From Georgenia soli (GTDB lineage Bacteria; Actinomycetota; Actinomycetes; Actinomycetales; Actinomycetaceae): DNA of 64,000 nucleotides. The translations under genes were made by a program, and so were the position numbers. Below the pieces are notes generated by a model. That model had not been told where the DNA came from and made no database searches. It saw only the letters and a list, made by a program, of their open reading frames with translations. Each line of letters opens with the position of its first letter. Within the stretch, counting starts at the first letter, position 1. The DNA is taken from assembly GCF_002563695.1 (NCBI RefSeq), contig NZ_PDJI01000004.1:558001-622000 (forward strand), given 5' to 3'. This document shows, one piece after another, positions 25,024 to 40,069 of the stretch.

Positions 25024-25052
25024 ACATTACGTCCCCCCTCAGGCGTCGTCAA
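25024..25052 (-). promoter_or_regulatory. rRNA promoter, distal
   Basis: TTGACG (25047-25052) and TAATGT (25024-25029) are 17 bases apart on the minus strand. This is a second strong promoter about 200 bases above the first. The interval 25053-25314 up to the tyrS terminator shows no gene. Confidence 0.78.
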
Positions 25053-25314
25053 CTTCGTTGTTCGACAGTGCCCGGACTTGCCCGTCAGGGCTCTGACCTG
25101 CGGTTTTGTCGGCGAGCGGCCCCCTCAGCGCTCCTCAGCAGGCGCCGGAAGCTCTTGAGACCTGACCCACAGAGGTTCACACGCGCGTCTCCTTGCGTCC
25201 ATGGCTGCGCCTCGCTTACGGCCGACCTGGAGGCCTTCTTCGGTCCCGGCCAGAACTGGTCGCTGTCGACCGGGCGGACGCGAACGCCCATCGACACGGG
25301 GCAGATATGCGAAA

Positions 25315-25340
25315 GGCGGGGCACCGACCGGTGCCCCGCC
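25315..25340 (-). terminator. tyrS terminator hairpin
   Basis: A perfect 11-bp stem (arms GGCGGGGCACC and its complement) with a 4-base loop lies 16 bases after the tyrS stop. Only a short TTT follows on the minus strand. It would insulate the rRNA promoters from tyrS read-through. Confidence 0.8.
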
Positions 25341-25356
25341 CTTCTGCCGCCACCCG

Positions 25357-26625
25357 CTACGCGTGGTTCGTGGCGATGACGGCGAGGTTCTTGCGTCCCT
25401 TGCGCAGAAGGGCGTACCCACCGGCGAGCAGATCGCCGGAGGAGAGGACATGGTCCTCGTCGTCGATCTTCTCGTTGTTCAGGTAGGCGCCGCCGCTCGC
25501 GATCGTCCGCCTCGCCGCCGAGCGGCCCTTCTCCAGCCCGCTCGCCAGAAGAAGGTCGACGACCGTCGACTCCCCGACGGTCGCCTCGCCGCGCGGCAGC
25601 TCCGCGACGGCGTCCCGGAGCGTCCGACCGTCGAGTTCCCGAAGATCGTCGCGCCCGAACAGCGCCTGGGAGGCCCGCTGCACGCGCTCGGTCGCCTCGG
25701 CGCCGTGCACGAGCGTGGTGACGTCCTCCGCCAGGGCCCGCTGCGCCTCGCGAGCCTGCGGGCGCTCAGCGACGGCCTCCCCCAGCTCGGCGATCTCCTC
25801 CCTCGTACGGAAGGTGAACACCTTGAGGTAGCGGACCACGTCGGCGTCGTCGGTGTTGAGCCAGAACTGGTAGAAGGCGTACGGGCTCAGCATCTCGCCG
25901 TCGAGCCAGATGGCCCCGCCCTCGGACTTGCCGAACTTCGTGCCGTCCGCCTTGGTGATCAGCGGGGTCGTCAGGACGTGCACCCCGGCGCCCTCCGCCT
26001 TCCGGATGAGGTCGACACCGGCGGTGAGGTTGCCCCACTGGTCGTTCCCGCCGGTCTGCAAGGTGCAGCCGTAGCGGCGGAAGAGCTCGAGGTAGTCCAT
26101 CCCCTGGAGGATCTGGTAGCTGAACTCGGTGAAGGAGATGCCCTCCTCGCTCGCCAGCCGTCGGGCGACCGTGTCCTTGGCCAGCATGTTGGACAGCCGG
26201 AAGTGCTTGCCGATGTCCCGCAGGAAGTCGATCGCGCTCAGCTGGCCGGTCCAGTCGAGGTTGTTGACCATGCGGGCTGCGTTCTCGCCCGCGAAGTCGA
26301 GGAACCGCTCGATCTGGCCCCGCAGCCGGTCGGTCCAGCCGGCCACCGTCTCCTTGCTGTTGAGCACGCGCTCCCCCGACATGCGCGGGTCGCCGATCAT
26401 GCCCGTGGCGCCGCCGACGAGGGCGATGGGACGGTGCCCGGCCAGCTGCAGGTGCCGCATGAGGACCAGCTGCACGAGGTGGCCGTGGTGAAGGCTCGGC
26501 GCCGTCGGGTCGAAGCCGCAGTAATAGGTGACCGGCCCCTCGGACAGCGCCGCGCGCAGCGCTTCGATGTCGGTGGACTGGGCCAGCAGCCCGCGCCACT
26601 TCAGATCGTCGAGGATGTCCGTCAC
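25357..26625 (-). CDS. tyrS: Tyrosyl-tRNA synthetase
   Basis: Charges tRNA-Tyr. The 422-residue class I synthetase has the HIGH variant HHGH at 46-49, the tyrosine-site stretch QTGGNDQWGNLTAG, KFGKS near 230-234, and a C-terminal S4 RNA-binding domain (VVDLLLASGLEKGRSAARRT, then ASGGAYLNNEK). The start is GTG 26625 (VTDILDDLKWRGLLAQ); the frame stays open upstream but that part does not resemble the family. A terminator follows. In M. tuberculosis tyrS adjoins the Rv1691 homologue region; here the rRNA operon lies between them. Confidence 0.96.
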   Translation of the reverse strand: MTDILDDLKWRGLLAQSTDIEALRAALSEGPVTYYCGFDPTAPSLHHGHLVQLVLMRHLQLAGHRPIALVGGATGMIGDPRMSGERVLNSKETVAGWTDRLRGQIERFLDFAGENAARMVNNLDWTGQLSAIDFLRDIGKHFRLSNMLAKDTVARRLASEEGISFTEFSYQILQGMDYLELFRRYGCTLQTGGNDQWGNLTAGVDLIRKAEGAGVHVLTTPLITKADGTKFGKSEGGAIWLDGEMLSPYAFYQFWLNTDDADVVRYLKVFTFRTREEIAELGEAVAERPQAREAQRALAEDVTTLVHGAEATERVQRASQALFGRDDLRELDGRTLRDAVAELPRGEATVGESTVVDLLLASGLEKGRSAARRTIASGGAYLNNEKIDDEDHVLSSGDLLAGGYALLRKGRKNLAVIATNHA

Positions 26626-26876
26626 TCTTCCGCCTCTCGTTCTCCGGCCTGACGCCTCGCCAGGCACGGGTACCAGTGTGCCGTGCCCGGCGGAGCCTGT
26701 GCGCCACCGGCCGCACGCCGGGCAGCCACGGCGGAGCGCCGGCCCGACCAGACGTCCCCCTGCCGTGCGGCCACGCCCGTTCCCCCGGCGCCAGGGACCC
26801 CTTGCGGAACGAGGGCCCGGCGCAGTTCCCTGGTGGTGACGCAACGACGCACCGGGGTGGAGGAGGTCCGATCCCC

Positions 26877-27428
26877 ATGGTCACGCCTGCTGCGACCCCG
26901 GGACGGCGCACGACCGGACGCCCCTTGCTGGGGCTCCGCCGCAAGCCCGGTCGGCTCGCGCTCACCGTCTTCCGGATGCCGCTGAACGCCTACCGCCACG
27001 ATGCCGGCTGGCTCCTCGGCCACACGTTCCTGCAGTTCACGCATGTCGGCCGTCGATCAGGTCGCCCCTACGCCACCGTGGCGATGGTGCTGCACATCGA
27101 CCGGGCCGCCCGCGAGGCCGTCATCTGCGCGGGCTGGGGCCCGGACACCGACTGGGTGAGGAACCTGCGCGTGGGTCCCGCCGTGAACGTCCGGATCGGA
27201 CGAGCGTCGTTCCGGCCGGAGCACCGTTTCCTCAGCGACGAGGAGGCGTTCGCCGTCGTCGCACGTTTCCGCCTCGAGCACCCCTACCGCGTGCGCTTCT
27301 TCCAGACCGTCCTGGGCTGGGGCGACCTCCGCGACGACGGCGCAGCCCGTGAGTTTGTCCGCACCCACCCGTTCGTGGGGTTCCGCCCCGCGGCGTCTCG
27401 TGAGGTCCCGCCCCGCCGCGTCTCGTGA
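26877..27428 (+). CDS. Nitroreductase-family deazaflavin (F420)-dependent oxidoreductase
   Basis: A 183-residue protein of the DDN-like split beta-barrel family that uses F420. The start ATG 26877 has AGGAGG ten bases upstream. Family marks are FLQFTHVGRRSGRPYATVAM near residue 50, ICAGWGPDTDWVRNLRVGP near 80, and VNVRIGRASFRPEHRFLSDE. It stands alone on the plus strand between tyrS and mpg. The last ten or so residues come from a 25-base tandem duplication that supplies the stop codon. The substrate is unknown. Confidence 0.85.
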   Translation: MVTPAATPGRRTTGRPLLGLRRKPGRLALTVFRMPLNAYRHDAGWLLGHTFLQFTHVGRRSGRPYATVAMVLHIDRAAREAVICAGWGPDTDWVRNLRVGPAVNVRIGRASFRPEHRFLSDEEAFAVVARFRLEHPYRVRFFQTVLGWGDLRDDGAAREFVRTHPFVGFRPAASREVPPRRVS

Positions 27429-27442
27429 GGTCCCGCCCCGCC
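27393..27442 (+). repeat. 25-bp perfect tandem duplication across a stop codon
   Basis: Two identical 25-base units (27393-27417 and 27418-27442), beginning GCGTCTCGTGAGG, sit at the end of the F420-type gene. Because 25 is not a multiple of three, the second unit is read in another frame and provides the TGA at 27426. Confidence 0.95.
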
Positions 27443-27489
27443 GCGTCGGCGGCTGAGGGCTCGCGCCAGGCAGCCCGGTGAGGGGGATG

Positions 27490-28182
27490 TCAGCGCCGCC
27501 TGGGCACGGCCGGCCGGTAAACCGAGACCGTGGGTTCGCCGTCGACCCAGAACCGCCAGGGGTACCGCGCCCCGTCACCTCCCGCGCCGGCCACGCCGAC
27601 CCGGGGGCCGGTGCGCACCAGGGCGGGGTCGACCGGCTCCCCGGGCACCAGCTCGGCCCGGCCGCCGACGGCGAGCTCGAGACCGCTGTCAGCCCCCGTC
27701 AGCCCGAGCGCCTGCGCGAGCCGTGCGGGACCCCGAGCGAGGTCGCGGTCCAGTCGGGCGGCGGGGCGCCTGGAGCGGGCCACCTCGACGCCGGAGACGA
27801 CCTCTGCGCCGCGCAGCAGCAGGGCCGACGCCGTGCCGGCGGTGCCGCAGACGAGGTTCGCGCACCAGTGCATGCCGTAGGTGAAGTAGACGTACAGCCG
27901 TCCGCCCGCCTCGAACATCGGCGCGGTGCGGTCGGTCAGCCCCCGGTAGGCGTGGGAGCCGGGGTCGGACTCGCCGCTGTAGGCCTCGACCTCGGTGAGA
28001 CGGACCGAGACGGTCCCGGGCGCGACGTCGGTCCCGCCGTCGGGCGTGCGGACGGTGAGCACGGACCCGAGGACGAGCGGGGCGGCCTCCACCGCGGGAC
28101 GGGAGAGCAGCTCGTGCCAGGGCGCCGCAGCGGGGGCCCCGGTCCGCCCCCGCGGCAGAGCCCCGCCGTCGCCGGAGGCCAC
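27490..28182 (-). CDS. mpg: 3-methyladenine DNA glycosylase (AAG/Mpg family)
   Basis: Removes alkylated purines from DNA. The 230-residue protein shows VRLTEVEAYSG (catalytic Glu near residue 55), DPGSHAYRGLTDRTAPMFEA and LYVYFTYGMHWCANLVCG, all typical of the AAG family, followed by LARGPARLAQALGL. The start is GTG 28182, four bases after the argH stop. The argH-mpg order is frequent in actinobacteria, so both are probably in one transcript. Confidence 0.92.
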   Translation of the reverse strand: MASGDGGALPRGRTGAPAAAPWHELLSRPAVEAAPLVLGSVLTVRTPDGGTDVAPGTVSVRLTEVEAYSGESDPGSHAYRGLTDRTAPMFEAGGRLYVYFTYGMHWCANLVCGTAGTASALLLRGAEVVSGVEVARSRRPAARLDRDLARGPARLAQALGLTGADSGLELAVGGRAELVPGEPVDPALVRTGPRVGVAGAGGDGARYPWRFWVDGEPTVSVYRPAVPRRR

Positions 28183-28186
28183 CGGG

Positions 28187-31016
<2,830 letters not shown>

Positions 31017-31075
31017 CGGCGTTCCGCGGACGGAGCCGGGCGGCGGGGCGGTCCCCCGGACGAAAGGGTGAGTGC

Positions 31076-32092
31076 GTGACCATCGACCTGCGCGGACGTA
31101 GCTTCCTCAAGGAGCTGGACCTCACCAGCGAGGAGTGGCGTCACCTGCTCGACCTCGCCGCGCAGCTCAAGGCCGAGAAGAAGGCCCGCACGGAGACCCG
31201 GCGGCTGACCGGCCGCAACATCGCGCTCATCTTCGAGAAGACGTCGACGCGGACGCGCACCGCCTTCGAGGTGGCGGCCCACGACCAGGGCGCCCACGTG
31301 ACGTACCTGGACCCCGCGGGCTCGCAGATCGGGCACAAGGAGTCGTTCAAGGACACCGCCCGCGTGCTCGGCCGGTTCTTCGACGGCATCGAGTACCGGG
31401 GCTCCCGCCAGGCGGACGTGGAGACCCTCGCCGAGTACGCCGGCGTGCCGGTCTTCAACGGGCTGACCGACGAGTGGCACCCCACGCAGATGCTCGCCGA
31501 CGGCCTGACGATGCGCGAGCACGCGCCGGTCGTGGGCGGCCGGAGGAAGCCGGAGACGGAGATCGTGCACGCCTACGTCGGCGACGCCCGCAACAACACC
31601 GCCCACTCGATCCTCGTGTCCGGGGCCCTGCTCGGCATGGACGTGCGGCTGGTCGCCCCGGCCGGGCTCCAGCCGGACCCGCAGGTGGTGGCGCAGGCGG
31701 AGGACGTCGCCGGGCGCACCGGGGCCCGCATCATGGTGACCGACGACGTCGCCGCCGGGGTCCGTGGCGCCGACTTCGTCTCGACGGACGTGTGGGTTTC
31801 CATGGGTGAGAAGAAGGAGGCCTGGGACGAGCGGATCGCGCTCCTGCGCGACTACCAGGTCAACGCCGACCTCATGGCCGCCACCGGGAATCCCGACGTC
31901 CGGTTCATGCACTGCCTACCGGCCTTCCACGACCTCGGCACCGCCGTCGGCCGTGAGATCTACGAGCGCACCGGCATGGACGCGCTCGAGGTCACCGACG
32001 AGGTCTTCGAGTCGGCGGCCTCCGTGGTCTTCGACCAGGCCGAGAACCGGATGCACACGATCAAGGCCGTCCTCGTCGCCACCCTGGGCTGA
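31076..32092 (+). CDS. Ornithine carbamoyltransferase, ArcB-like type
   Basis: Interconverts ornithine plus carbamoyl phosphate with citrulline. The 338-residue protein has the carbamoyl-phosphate site STRTRTA at 57-63, [35 protein letters not shown] and [10 protein letters not shown] near 280. Length and the [13 protein letters not shown] pattern match the enterobacterial/ArcB branch better than the ~310-residue ArgF of most actinobacteria. It is the only carbamoyltransferase seen and sits beside arcA instead of between argD and argR. It could serve breakdown (ArcB), synthesis (ArgF) or both. GTG start with AAGGGTG ten bases upstream. Confidence 0.92.
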   Translation: MTIDLRGRSFLKELDLTSEEWRHLLDLAAQLKAEKKARTETRRLTGRNIALIFEKTSTRTRTAFEVAAHDQGAHVTYLDPAGSQIGHKESFKDTARVLGRFFDGIEYRGSRQADVETLAEYAGVPVFNGLTDEWHPTQMLADGLTMREHAPVVGGRRKPETEIVHAYVGDARNNTAHSILVSGALLGMDVRLVAPAGLQPDPQVVAQAEDVAGRTGARIMVTDDVAAGVRGADFVSTDVWVSMGEKKEAWDERIALLRDYQVNADLMAATGNPDVRFMHCLPAFHDLGTAVGREIYERTGMDALEVTDEVFESAASVVFDQAENRMHTIKAVLVATLG

Positions 32093-32115
32093 CCCGCCGG
32101 CCCTCCCTGGCGCGC

Positions 32116-32255
32116 GAGACGTCAACTTCTCCCCGACAGGTCAACTTCTCGCCGAGTCGCGACGACGCCTGGACCCGAGTCATTGGCCGGTCCAGGTGAG
32201 AACGTGACGTCTCAGGGAGGAGTTGACAACTCACGGAGGACTTGACCTCTCACCG
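32116..32255. repeat. Degenerate palindromic intergenic element (copy 2)
   Basis: The left side holds GAGACGTCAACTTCTCC and AGGTCAACTTCTC. The right side holds GTGACGTCTCAGGGAGGAGT followed by TGAC, and then ACTCACGGAGGACTTGACC. A nested 8-bp inverted repeat, CCTGGACC/GGTCCAGG, lies at about 32168-32196. These are the core words of the perfect palindrome at 3536-3589. Both copies sit between convergent genes, here the carbamoyltransferase and argG. Confidence 0.8.
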
Positions 32256-32279
32256 GGAGGGGGCTTCTGGGGCGTGCAG

Positions 32280-32317
32280 ATCGGGGCGGCGGCACCCGGA
32301 GGTGCCGCCGCCCCGAT
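32280..32317. terminator. Bidirectional GC-rich hairpin between carbamoyltransferase gene and argG
   Basis: A perfect 17-bp stem with a CGGA loop, 52 bases after the argG stop. There is no T-run on either side, so it would act through the stem alone, as is common in actinobacteria. Confidence 0.75.
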
Positions 32318-32368
32318 CCTCGGTTCTGTCAGATCCCGCGGATCTCCGTCAGGCCCTTCCGGCCTCGC

Positions 32369-33634
32369 TCAGGCGCTGAGGTTGGCCGGCGCGCTGAGGT
32401 CCACGCCGTTGCCGAAGGAGACGTCCCGGGCGGCCGCCAGCTTCGACGTCATGCCGTAGATCTCGATGAAGCCCTTGGAGTGCGACTGGTCGAACGCGTC
32501 GCCGGTGTCGTAGGTGGCGAGGTTGAAGTCGTAGAGGCTCTGCTCCGACCGGCGCCCGGTCACGGTGGCGCGGCCGCCGTGCAGCACCATGCGGATGTCG
32601 CCGGAGACGTAACGCTGGGTGTCGTCGATGAAGACGTCGAGGGAGTGCTTCAGCGGCGAGAACCACTGGCCGTCGTAGACCAGCTCGGTCCAGCGCTGGC
32701 CGACGCCCCGCTTGAACCGGGCCTGCTCCCGCTCGACCGTGACGTTCTCGAGCTCCTTGTGCGCGGCGAGCAGCGCCATCGCGCCGGGGGCCTCGTAGAC
32801 CTCGCGGGACTTGATGCCCACCAGCCGGTCCTCGACGATGTCGATGCGGCCGATGCCCTGGGCGCCGGCGCGGCGATTCATCTCCTGGATCGCCTGCAGC
32901 GGGGTGACGGCGTGACCGTCGATGGCCACCGGCACGCCCTCCTTGAACGTGATGACGACCTCGTCGGGCAGCGGCGGGTACGTCGGGTCGTCCGTGTAGC
33001 TGTAGACGTCCTTCGTCGGCTCGTTCCAGATGTCCTCGAGGAAGCCGGTCTCGATGGCGCGGCCCCAGACGTTCTGGTCGATGGAGAACGGGTTGTGCTT
33101 CGTCGTCTCGATGGGCAGCTTGTGGGTCTCGGCGTACTCGATGGCGACGTCGCGGGTCAGCGCGAGGTCCCGGACGGGGGCCAGGCACTTCAGGTCGGGC
33201 GCGAGCGAGGTGATGCCCACCTCGAAGCGGACCTGGTCGTTGCCCTTGCCGGTGCAGCCGTGGGCCACGGTGGTGGCGCCGAACTGGCGCGCCGCTCGCA
33301 CGAGGTGCTTGACGATCACGGGGCGGGAGAGCGCCGAGACCAGCGGGTAGGCGTCCATGTACATGGCGTTCGCCTTGAGCGCCGGCATGCAGTACTCGGT
33401 GGCGAACTCCTCGCGGGCGTCGGCCACGTAGGCCTCGACGGCACCGCAGTCGAGGGCGCGCTGGCGGATGACCTCGAGGTCCTCCCCGCCCTGGCCGACG
33501 TCCACGGCGACGGCGATGACCTCGGCGCCGGTGCGCTCGCCGATCCAGCCGATCGCGACGGAGGTGTCGAGCCCGCCCGAGTAGGCCAGGACGATCCGCT
33601 CCTTGCCGGACGTGGTGGTGGTGTTCTCGCTCAT
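32369..33634 (-). CDS. argG: Argininosuccinate synthase
   Basis: Joins citrulline and aspartate using ATP. The 421-residue protein has the PP-motif [10 protein letters not shown] at 16-25, [14 protein letters not shown] near 120 and [12 protein letters not shown] near 185. Starts at ATG 33634, 69 bases below argR, in the same direction as argC-J-B-D-R, so it may be transcribed with them or from its own promoter. A strong hairpin follows the gene. Confidence 0.97.
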   Translation of the reverse strand: MSENTTTTSGKERIVLAYSGGLDTSVAIGWIGERTGAEVIAVAVDVGQGGEDLEVIRQRALDCGAVEAYVADAREEFATEYCMPALKANAMYMDAYPLVSALSRPVIVKHLVRAARQFGATTVAHGCTGKGNDQVRFEVGITSLAPDLKCLAPVRDLALTRDVAIEYAETHKLPIETTKHNPFSIDQNVWGRAIETGFLEDIWNEPTKDVYSYTDDPTYPPLPDEVVITFKEGVPVAIDGHAVTPLQAIQEMNRRAGAQGIGRIDIVEDRLVGIKSREVYEAPGAMALLAAHKELENVTVEREQARFKRGVGQRWTELVYDGQWFSPLKHSLDVFIDDTQRYVSGDIRMVLHGGRATVTGRRSEQSLYDFNLATYDTGDAFDQSHSKGFIEIYGMTSKLAAARDVSFGNGVDLSAPANLSA

Positions 33635-33703
33635 GGGTCTCTCCTGGTGGTTCTGTCGCGGGACGTGCCGCGTGGCTGGTGGTGCGGGGGCGCCCCGCGC
33701 TGG

Positions 33704-34282
33704 TCAGATCTGGTCTGGGTGGCCCGGTCCGGTTCCGGGCCGGCTTCGCCCCCGGGTGGCGAGGTCGAGCAGCCGGGCGGTCAGCGCCTGCGCGCCCGGG
33801 GTGTCCCGGACGATCACCAGGACGGTGTCGTCCCCGGCGATGCAGCCGAGCACGCCGGGCAGCACCGAGTGGTCGATCGCGGACGCCAGCAGCTGGGCGG
33901 CGCCGGGCGGGGTACGCAGCACCACCTGGTTGGCCGTCGTGTCGGCGCTGACGAGCACCTCGGCGCACCAGCGCTGCAGCCGTGCGGCGATCTGCTCGGA
34001 GTCCTCCGCCGCGACGGCGGACCGGGCCCCGCCCTCGACCGGGAGGGCGTAGACCTGCTCCCCGCCCTGGCCGCGGACCTTCTGGGCGCGCAGCTCGTCG
34101 AGGTCGCGGGAGAGCGTGGCCTGGGTCGTGTGGACACCCCGCGCGGCGAGGGCCTCGCGCAGCTCGGACTGCGAGCGCACGGCGTGGCGGGTGAGGATCT
34201 GGGCGATCATCGCGTGCCGCGCGGCCTTCGTCGGCGCGACGGCGCTGTCCGTCGGTGCGACGGCGGTCTCCTCGGCGCTCAC
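33704..34282 (-). CDS. argR: Arginine repressor ArgR
   Basis: Arginine-dependent hexameric repressor of arg genes. The 192-residue protein has a ~25-residue N-terminal tail, a winged helix ([20 protein letters not shown], then LSRDLDEL) and a C-terminal arginine-binding domain ending in [23 protein letters not shown] 34282 overlaps the argD stop (GTGA). Its likely target is the palindrome in the argC promoter. In most actinobacteria argF sits between argD and argR; here it does not. Confidence 0.95.
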   Translation of the reverse strand: MSAEETAVAPTDSAVAPTKAARHAMIAQILTRHAVRSQSELREALAARGVHTTQATLSRDLDELRAQKVRGQGGEQVYALPVEGGARSAVAAEDSEQIAARLQRWCAEVLVSADTTANQVVLRTPPGAAQLLASAIDHSVLPGVLGCIAGDDTVLVIVRDTPGAQALTARLLDLATRGRSRPGTGPGHPDQI

Positions 34283-35526
34283 GCGGACACCGCCTGCCGC
34301 GCCACGGTCAGCGCCGCCGGCAGCGCGTCGACGAACGTGGCCGCCTGCTCTGCGGTCAGGACCAGCGGCGGAGCGAGCCGGATCGCGTCCTCCCGCACGG
34401 GGTTGACGATGAAGCCTGCCGCGAGCAGCGCCGCGGCGGCGTCCTTCGCCACCGGCGCGTCGAGCTGGACGGCGAGGAGAAGCCCGGCGCCGCGCACCTC
34501 GGTGACGCCGTCGACGCACTCGAGGGCGGCACGCCAGGCGGCGCCGGTCTCGGTGACGTGGGCGAGCAGTCCCTCGGCCTCGACGGTGCCGATGACGGCG
34601 AGCGCGGCGGCCGCGGCGACGGGGTTCCCGCCGAACGTGGTGCCGTGCTGGCCGGGTCCGAGCAGCGTGGCGGCGTGCTCGCCGAGGGCGACGACGGCGC
34701 CGATCGGCATGCCGCCGCCCAGCCCCTTGGCCAGCGTGACGACGTCGGGGACGACGGCTCCGCCGTCGAGCTGGTGGTGGGCCATCCAGGCACCGGTGCG
34801 TCCCATGCCGGACTGGACCTCGTCGAGGACGAGGAGGGCACCGGCGTCGCGGGTGAGGCGGCGGGCGACGGCGAGGTAGCCGTCCGGCAGCGGACGGACC
34901 CCGGCCTCCCCCTGGACCGGCTCGAGGAAGAGGGCCGCGACGTCGTCGGCCATGGCCTGCTCGAGGGCGGCGAGGTCGCCGAAGGGCAGGAACTCCACCC
35001 CGGCGGGCAGCGGCTCGAAGGGCTCGCGGTAGGCGGCCTTGTGGGTCAGGGACAGCGCGCCCATGGTGCGCCCGTGGAAGGCGCCCTCCAGGGCGAGCAC
35101 GCGCGGGCGGGCGGGGCCGCCGTGGCGCCGGGTGAGCTTGAGGGCGGCCTCGTTGGCCTCCGTGCCGGAGTTGGCGAGGAAGACGCGCGAACCTGCCGGC
35201 GCACCGCCGGGCGTGACGATCTGGAGCAGACGCTCGGCGAGCGTGACCTGCGCCGGGGTGGTGAAGAAGTTCGACACGTGGCCGAGCTTGCCGAGCTGGC
35301 CGGTGACCGCCTCCACCAGGGCCGGGTGCGCGTGACCGAGCGCGTTGACGGCGATGCCGCCGAGCAGGTCGAGGTAGCGGTTGCCGTCGGCGTCCCACAC
35401 CCACGCGCCCTCGCCGCGCACGAGCACGCGCTGGGGGTCGCCGAACGTGTTCATGACCGAGCCGCGGTACCGCTCGGTCCATCCCGCGCCGGCCGGGCCG
35501 GGCTCGGTGTTCGTCCGCTCGCTCAT
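34279..35526 (-). CDS. argD: Acetylornithine aminotransferase
   Basis: A PLP enzyme that converts N-acetylglutamate semialdehyde to N-acetylornithine. The 415-residue protein has [15 protein letters not shown] near 60, [14 protein letters not shown] near 112, the Asp of [13 protein letters not shown] and the PLP lysine in [14 protein letters not shown] near 250. ATG 35526 overlaps the argB stop (ATGA). Part of argC-J-B-D-R. Confidence 0.96.
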   Translation of the reverse strand: MSERTNTEPGPAGAGWTERYRGSVMNTFGDPQRVLVRGEGAWVWDADGNRYLDLLGGIAVNALGHAHPALVEAVTGQLGKLGHVSNFFTTPAQVTLAERLLQIVTPGGAPAGSRVFLANSGTEANEAALKLTRRHGGPARPRVLALEGAFHGRTMGALSLTHKAAYREPFEPLPAGVEFLPFGDLAALEQAMADDVAALFLEPVQGEAGVRPLPDGYLAVARRLTRDAGALLVLDEVQSGMGRTGAWMAHHQLDGGAVVPDVVTLAKGLGGGMPIGAVVALGEHAATLLGPGQHGTTFGGNPVAAAAALAVIGTVEAEGLLAHVTETGAAWRAALECVDGVTEVRGAGLLLAVQLDAPVAKDAAAALLAAGFIVNPVREDAIRLAPPLVLTAEQAATFVDALPAALTVARQAVSA

Positions 35527-36463
35527 GCGTCCTCCTCGTCGGGCTCCACGAGGGTGCCCACGCCCTCGTCGGTGAAGATCTCCAGCAGCATCGAGTGGGG
35601 CTGCCGGCCGTCGATGACGTGCGCCTGGGGCACGCCGCCGCGGACCGCGCGCAGGCACGCCTCCATCTTGGGCACCATCCCCGACTGCAGCGACCCCAGC
35701 ATGCCCGCCAGCTCCGACGCCCCGATGTGGGAGACGAGTGAGGACCGGTCCGGCCAGCTGCGGTAGAGCCCCTCGACGTCGGTGAGCACTACCAGCTTCG
35801 TGGCACCGAGGGCCACGGCGAGCGCCGCCGCAGCGGTGTCGGCATTCACGTTGAGCACCTGGGTCGGCTCGTCCGCGTCCACGGCCACCGTGGAGACGAC
35901 CGGGATGCGTCCGGCGGCCAGGAGGTCCTCCACGGCCTGGGGGTCCACCGCCACCACGTCGCCGACGAGGCCGACGTCCGTGGGCTCACCGTCGACGAGC
36001 GCGGGACGACGCACCGCCTGCAGGAGGCGGCCGTCCTCGCCGGACAGGCCCACTGCGTGGGCGACGTCGGCGTTGAGCAGGGAGACCAGCTCGCGCTGGA
36101 CGTGCCCGGTGAGCACCATGCGGACGATGTCCATGACGTCCGGGGTGGTGACGCGCAGCCCGCCGCGGAACTCCGACTCCAGGCCGACGCGCTCGAGCAT
36201 CGTGGAGATCTGGGGACCTCCGCCGTGCACGACGACGGGGCGTAGGCCGACCTGGTGGAGGAAGAGCACGTCCTTGGCGAAGGCGCGCTTGAGCTCCTCG
36301 TCGACCATGGCGTTGCCGCCGTACTTGACGACGACGCGGGCGCCGGAGAACCGGCGCAGCCAGGGCAGCGCCTGGATGAGCACCTCGGCCTTGTGCACCG
36401 GGTACAGGTGGTGCTCGACGTCGAGGCCCTCGGGGCCCGCGGGGAAGTCGGTGGTCTGCTCGC

Positions 36464-36467
<4 letters not shown>
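35523..36467 (-). CDS. argB: Acetylglutamate kinase
   Basis: Phosphorylates N-acetylglutamate, usually the arginine-inhibited step. The 314-residue protein has [10 protein letters not shown] near residue 45, [10 protein letters not shown] near 77, the [12 protein letters not shown] stretch and a C-terminal [12 protein letters not shown]. The N-terminal helix before the kinase core is typical of arginine-sensitive enzymes. ATG 36467 overlaps the argJ stop (ATGA). Confidence 0.96.
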
Positions 36468-38877
<2,410 letters not shown>

Positions 38878-39028
38878 CCGGGACCGGTGGGATTGTCGGA
38901 CCAGCCGTCGCCCGGAGAGTCTGCCCCGGACGCGGGGCGTCGCCGGGGCCGGCGCGTACCAGGGGAGTGTGACCGGGCGCGCCACGTTGCCGGCACCGGC
39001 GGGTACCGGACATAAAACCGGGGCAACT

Positions 39029-39057
39029 TTGTCCCGTGGGCGAGCGGCGGCCATGCT
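39029..39057 (+). promoter_or_regulatory. Promoter of quinone oxidoreductase gene, leaderless type
   Basis: TTGTCC (39029-39034) and CATGCT (39052-39057) are 17 bases apart, and the -10 ends six bases before ATG 39064. No Shine-Dalgarno sequence is present. Confidence 0.5.
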
Positions 39058-39063
39058 GGGCGC

Positions 39064-40047
39064 ATGCGCGCGATCCACGCCACCCAGGCCGGTGGCCCCG
39101 AGGTCCTGTCCGCCGTCGAGCTCGCCGACCCGGCAGCCGGGCCCGGCGAGGTCGTCGCCGAGGTCGCGGCGGCGGGTGTCAACTTCATCGACACGTACAA
39201 GCGCGGCGGGGTCTACCCGATGGACTTCCCGCACGTCCCGGGCGCCGAGGGAGCGGGCACGGTCGTCGCCGTCGGCGAGGGGGTGACCGACCTTGCCGTC
39301 GGCGACCGCATCGCCTGGGCGGACGCCCCCGGCTCCTACGCCGAGAGGGTGGTCGTGCCGGCGGACGTCGCGCTGCCCGTGCCGGACGCCCTGGACCTGC
39401 AGACGGCCGCGGCCCTGCCCCTGCAGGGCATGACCGCGCACTACCTGGTCGCCTCGACGTTCCCGCTCCACCCCGGCCAGACGGCGCTGCTGACGGCCGC
39501 CGCCGGCGGTGTCGGGCTCCTGCTGACCCAGCTCGCCGTGGCGCGCGGCGCCCGGGTGATCGGGATGGTCGGCTCGGCGGAGAAGGAGGCGCTCGCGCGC
39601 GAGGCCGGGGCGTCCGAGATCATCCGGTACACCGAGCTCGACGACCTCACGACGGAGGTGCCCCGCATCGTGCGGGACCTGACCGACGGCGTGGGCGTGG
39701 ACGTGGCGTACGACGGCGTCGGCAAGGACACGTTCGACGCCTCGCTCGCGTCGGTGCGGCGCCGCGGCATGCTCGTCCTCTTCGGCGGCGCGAGCGGACA
39801 GGTGCCGCCCTTTGACCTCCAGCGCCTCAACCGGGCGGGCTCCTTGTTCACCACCCGGCCGACGCTGGGCCACTACACGGCCGACCGCGAGGAGCTGCTG
39901 TGGCGGGCGGGCGAGATCTTCGCCGCGGCCGCGGCCGGGACCCTGAAGGTGCGGATCGGCGCGACCTTCCCGCTCGCCGAGGCCCGCGCCGCGCACGAGG
40001 CGCTCGAGGGGCGGGCCACCACCGGCAAGGTGCTGCTGGTCCCCTGA
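39064..40047 (+). CDS. qor: NADPH:quinone reductase (zeta-crystallin/Qor family MDR)
   Basis: A 327-residue medium-chain reductase without the zinc ligands of alcohol dehydrogenases. GVNFIDTYKRGGVYPM near 38 and the cofactor loop AAAGGVGLLLTQLA near 146 are typical of Qor. C-terminal ARAAHEALEGRATTGKVLL fits the family. It stands alone on the plus strand, divergent from argC and convergent with a flavodoxin-like gene. Quinone specificity is inferred from the family. Confidence 0.9.
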   Translation: MRAIHATQAGGPEVLSAVELADPAAGPGEVVAEVAAAGVNFIDTYKRGGVYPMDFPHVPGAEGAGTVVAVGEGVTDLAVGDRIAWADAPGSYAERVVVPADVALPVPDALDLQTAAALPLQGMTAHYLVASTFPLHPGQTALLTAAAGGVGLLLTQLAVARGARVIGMVGSAEKEALAREAGASEIIRYTELDDLTTEVPRIVRDLTDGVGVDVAYDGVGKDTFDASLASVRRRGMLVLFGGASGQVPPFDLQRLNRAGSLFTTRPTLGHYTADREELLWRAGEIFAAAAAGTLKVRIGATFPLAEARAAHEALEGRATTGKVLLVP

Positions 40048-40069
40048 CCCTCAGCGCGCCTGCAACCGC

